A program made the position numbers and the translations under genes. From NCBI GenBank assembly GCA_947584125.1, contig CANPWI010000005.1:1-24219 (forward strand): DNA of 24,219 nucleotides. Reading direction: 5' to 3'. The DNA comes from an uncultured Clostridia bacterium (GTDB lineage: Bacteria; Bacillota; Clostridia; TANB77; CAG-508). Every line of letters starts with the position of its first letter. Positions within the stretch are counted from its first letter, which is position 1. Positions 22,158 to 24,219 of the stretch are shown here, piece after piece. Under the pieces are notes generated by a model. That model saw only the letters and a list, made by a program, of their open reading frames with translations, was not told the origin of the DNA and did no database searches.

Positions 22158-23972
22158 TTATTTATTTCTATTTGCTCTTTCTCTTTCTTTACTATCTAAT
22201 ATCTTTTTTCTTAATCTAATAGATTTTGGAGTTACCTCTACAAGTTCATCATCTTGTATAAATTCTATTGCTTTTTCTAGTGACATTTGAATTGGTGGTA
22301 CAAGTCTTAATGCATCATCTGAACCAGATGCTCTAGTATTTGTTAAGTGTTTTTCTTTACATACATTTATGCTTAAGTCTTCTGAACGAGAATTTAATCC
22401 AACTATCATACCTTCATATACTTCTACTCCTGGTCCTATAAATAACTCACCTTTATCTTGTGCATTATATAAACCATAAGTAACACTTTTCCCTTTTTCA
22501 AATGCAACAATAGTTCCTCTAACTCTTGATACAACATCTCCTTTATATGGTTCGTAAGAATCAAAAATATGATTCATTGTACCTTCTCCTTTTGTATCTG
22601 TTAAGAACTCTGTTCTATATCCTATTAGACCTCTTGCTGGTATTTTAAATTCTACCTTTGTATGTCCATCTTCTGCTGGTTCCATATTAACCATTTCAGC
22701 TTTTCTTTTTCCTAATTTCTCAATTACATTTCCTATACAATCATCTGGAACATTTACAACTAATCTTTCAATTGGCTCACATTTTTGTCCATTTATTTCT
22801 TTAAAAATAACTTTTGGTCTTGAAACTAAAAGTTCAAATCCTTCTCTTCTCATAGTTTCAATAAGAACTGATAGATGTAATTCTCCTCTTCCTGCTACCT
22901 CAAATGAATCTGGTGATTCCGTTTCTTTAACTCTTAAACTTACATTTTTTTCAAGTTCTTTAAATAATCTATCTCTAATATGTCTTGATGTAATATATTG
23001 ACCTTCTCTTCCTGCAAATGGTCCATTATTTACACTAAATGTCATTGTAACAGTTGGTTCGTCTATATCAACAAAATCAATTTTTTCAGGGTTATTTACA
23101 TCACATATTGTTTCTCCTATGTTTATATCCGCAATTCCAGATACCTCAATAATGTCTCCTGCTTTTGCTTCTTCAACTTCAACTTTGTCTAGTCCAACAT
23201 GTGTATATACTTTTACTACTTTTGAGTTAACAATTTTATCATCTTTCTTGCAAATTGCTACTGGCATTCCGGCTTTTACTATTCCTCTTTCTACTCTACC
23301 TACAGCAATTCTTCCAACATAATCATCATAATCTATATTAGATACAAGCATTTGCATTGTTCCATCTTCATCACAATTTGGTGCACTAATTGTATTAACT
23401 ATTGTTTCAAACAAACAGTTTAAATCTGTTGCTTCATCTTCTAAATTCATTTTTCCAATTCCAAGCTTTGCTGATGTATAAACTACTGGGAAATCTAATT
23501 GTTCATCATTTGCATCAAGTTCTATAAATAACTCTAAAACTTCATCAACTACTTTAGCTGGATTTGCTCCTGGTCTATCTATTTTATTTATTACAACTAT
23601 TGGTTTTAAATTTAATGCTAAAGATTTTTTTAAAACCTCTCTTGTTTGTGGCATTGCTCCTTCAAATGCATCTACAAGTAGTAAAACACCATCAACTGTT
23701 TTTAAAACTCTTTCTACCTCTCCTCCAAAATCTGCATGTCCTGGTGTATCTACTATGTTTATTTTTATATCATTGTACATAACAGATGTATTTTTAGAAA
23801 GTATTGTAATTCCTCTTTCTTTTTCTAAATCGTTTGAATCCATTATTCTTTCAGCAACTTGTTCATTTTCTCTAAATATATGACTTTGTTTTAAAAGTGC
23901 ATCTACAAGTGTTGTTTTTCCATGATCAACATGTGCAATTATTGCTATATTTCTTATCTTTTCATTATTCAT
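22158..23972 (-). CDS. typA: Translational GTPase TypA/BipA
   Basis: TypA is a ribosome-binding translational GTPase, related to EF-G, that supports 50S assembly, especially in the cold or under stress. At 604 residues it is full length. The G motifs are AHVDHGKTT (13-21), ERGITI (52-57), DTPGH (75-79) and NKID (129-132). The elongation-factor-like domains and the TypA-specific C-terminal part follow. The ribosome site AAGGGG lies about 10 bases before ATG 23972; an out-of-frame ATG lies between. A consensus promoter about 130 bases upstream serves it and trmR. Confidence 0.98.
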   Translation of the reverse strand: MNNEKIRNIAIIAHVDHGKTTLVDALLKQSHIFRENEQVAERIMDSNDLEKERGITILSKNTSVMYNDIKINIVDTPGHADFGGEVERVLKTVDGVLLLVDAFEGAMPQTREVLKKSLALNLKPIVVINKIDRPGANPAKVVDEVLELFIELDANDEQLDFPVVYTSAKLGIGKMNLEDEATDLNCLFETIVNTISAPNCDEDGTMQMLVSNIDYDDYVGRIAVGRVERGIVKAGMPVAICKKDDKIVNSKVVKVYTHVGLDKVEVEEAKAGDIIEVSGIADINIGETICDVNNPEKIDFVDIDEPTVTMTFSVNNGPFAGREGQYITSRHIRDRLFKELEKNVSLRVKETESPDSFEVAGRGELHLSVLIETMRREGFELLVSRPKVIFKEINGQKCEPIERLVVNVPDDCIGNVIEKLGKRKAEMVNMEPAEDGHTKVEFKIPARGLIGYRTEFLTDTKGEGTMNHIFDSYEPYKGDVVSRVRGTIVAFEKGKSVTYGLYNAQDKGELFIGPGVEVYEGMIVGLNSRSEDLSINVCKEKHLTNTRASGSDDALRLVPPIQMSLEKAIEFIQDDELVEVTPKSIRLRKKILDSKERERANRNK

Positions 23973-24100
23973 TTTACATTATTCCCCTTCTTCTATATAT
24001 TCGTTTGATATACTTTTTTATATTTTTGTTATTGTTATTATTTTTCTTGCTCCATATTATTAAAATCTTCTTCCTAAATAATAAACTAAAAACGGTAATA

Positions 24101-24129
24101 ATTATATACTAAATTTTCTTATTTGTCAA
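24101..24129 (-). promoter_or_regulatory. Consensus sigma-A promoter of typA
   Basis: TTGACA (24124-24129) and TATAAT (24101-24106), both perfect, with the ideal 17-base spacer. It overlaps the last codons of the upstream PlsC-like gene. Transcription should start near 24094, leaving an AT-rich leader of about 120 bases in which I see no riboswitch. Confidence 0.88.
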
Positions 24130-24219
24130 ATTAAATATAGTTTCCATTATTTCATCACTTACTTTTTCTAAAATTTCTTTATCATTTGTTTTTCCATATT
24201 TTGAAAAGTCTAATGGTTT
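24109..24219 (-). CDS. Probable 1-acylglycerol-3-phosphate acyltransferase (PlsC), 3' end only
   Basis: The last 36 codons plus TAG of a gene that enters from the right edge. The peptide KPLDFSKYGKTNDKE, then ILEKVSDEIMETI, closely resembles the tail of small PlsC-type acyltransferases (a GxPIDLSxY segment followed by an amphipathic helix with DEIM). These enzymes acylate lysophosphatidic acid in phospholipid synthesis. The catalytic HX4D block lies outside the window, so the assignment rests on a short stretch. It ends inside the typA promoter. Confidence 0.6.
   Translation of the reverse strand, partial: KPLDFSKYGKTNDKEILEKVSDEIMETIFNLTNKKI

Overview
The window is AT-rich (roughly a quarter G+C by eye) and densely coded. 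Twenty of its twenty-one genes lie on the minus strand. TAA stops predominate, ribosome sites are purine-rich GGAGG types, and promoters are sigma-A-like. These traits and a complete stage II sporulation protein P point to a low-GC Bacillota, most likely an uncultured spore-forming Clostridia-like bacterium. Most genes are chromosomal housekeeping genes; the McrBC pair is the only clear accessory module. No tRNA, rRNA, CRISPR array, transposase or integrase was seen.

Layout in the minus-strand reading direction, from high to low coordinates. The window opens with the last 36 codons of a probable PlsC-type acyltransferase. A consensus promoter inside that tail drives typA and trmR, followed by spoIIP. 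Next comes a separately promoted 3D-domain cell-wall protein, higher in G+C than its surroundings, with a perfect palindrome in its leader and a G+C-rich hairpin after its stop. lysS follows with its own promoter, and an mcrB-mcrC type IV restriction pair is attached directly behind it. After a 165-base gap comes a run of proS (short form), a site-2 protease, tsaD and a metallophosphoesterase. Then a TetR regulator and a long-chain acyl-CoA ligase form a small unit with a likely operator, and an unrecognised 276-residue protein has two candidate promoters.

Beyond that lies the only plus-strand gene, a DUF368 (PopT-type) membrane protein. It ends in a long bidirectional terminator and is divergent from trmL, an RsmB/NOP methyltransferase and a DUF4153 membrane protein. 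The final unit is a second DUF368 gene, a YbhN/LPG-synthase-type membrane protein, a GNAT acetyltransferase and a C26-family amidotransferase. The window closes with the first 73 codons of a peroxiredoxin.

Functionally the window combines translation and tRNA modification (lysS, proS, tsaD, trmL, trmR, typA, the RNA methyltransferase), envelope and lipid-carrier functions (two DUF368 proteins, the YbhN-like protein, DUF4153, SpoIIP, 3D protein, acyl-CoA ligase, PlsC tail) and one defence module. The least explained items are the two DUF368 paralogues 3 kb apart, the N-terminal region of McrB, the orphan at 7471-8301, and the compositionally distinct 3D unit. I see no clearly new multi-gene system; those four are the best leads.
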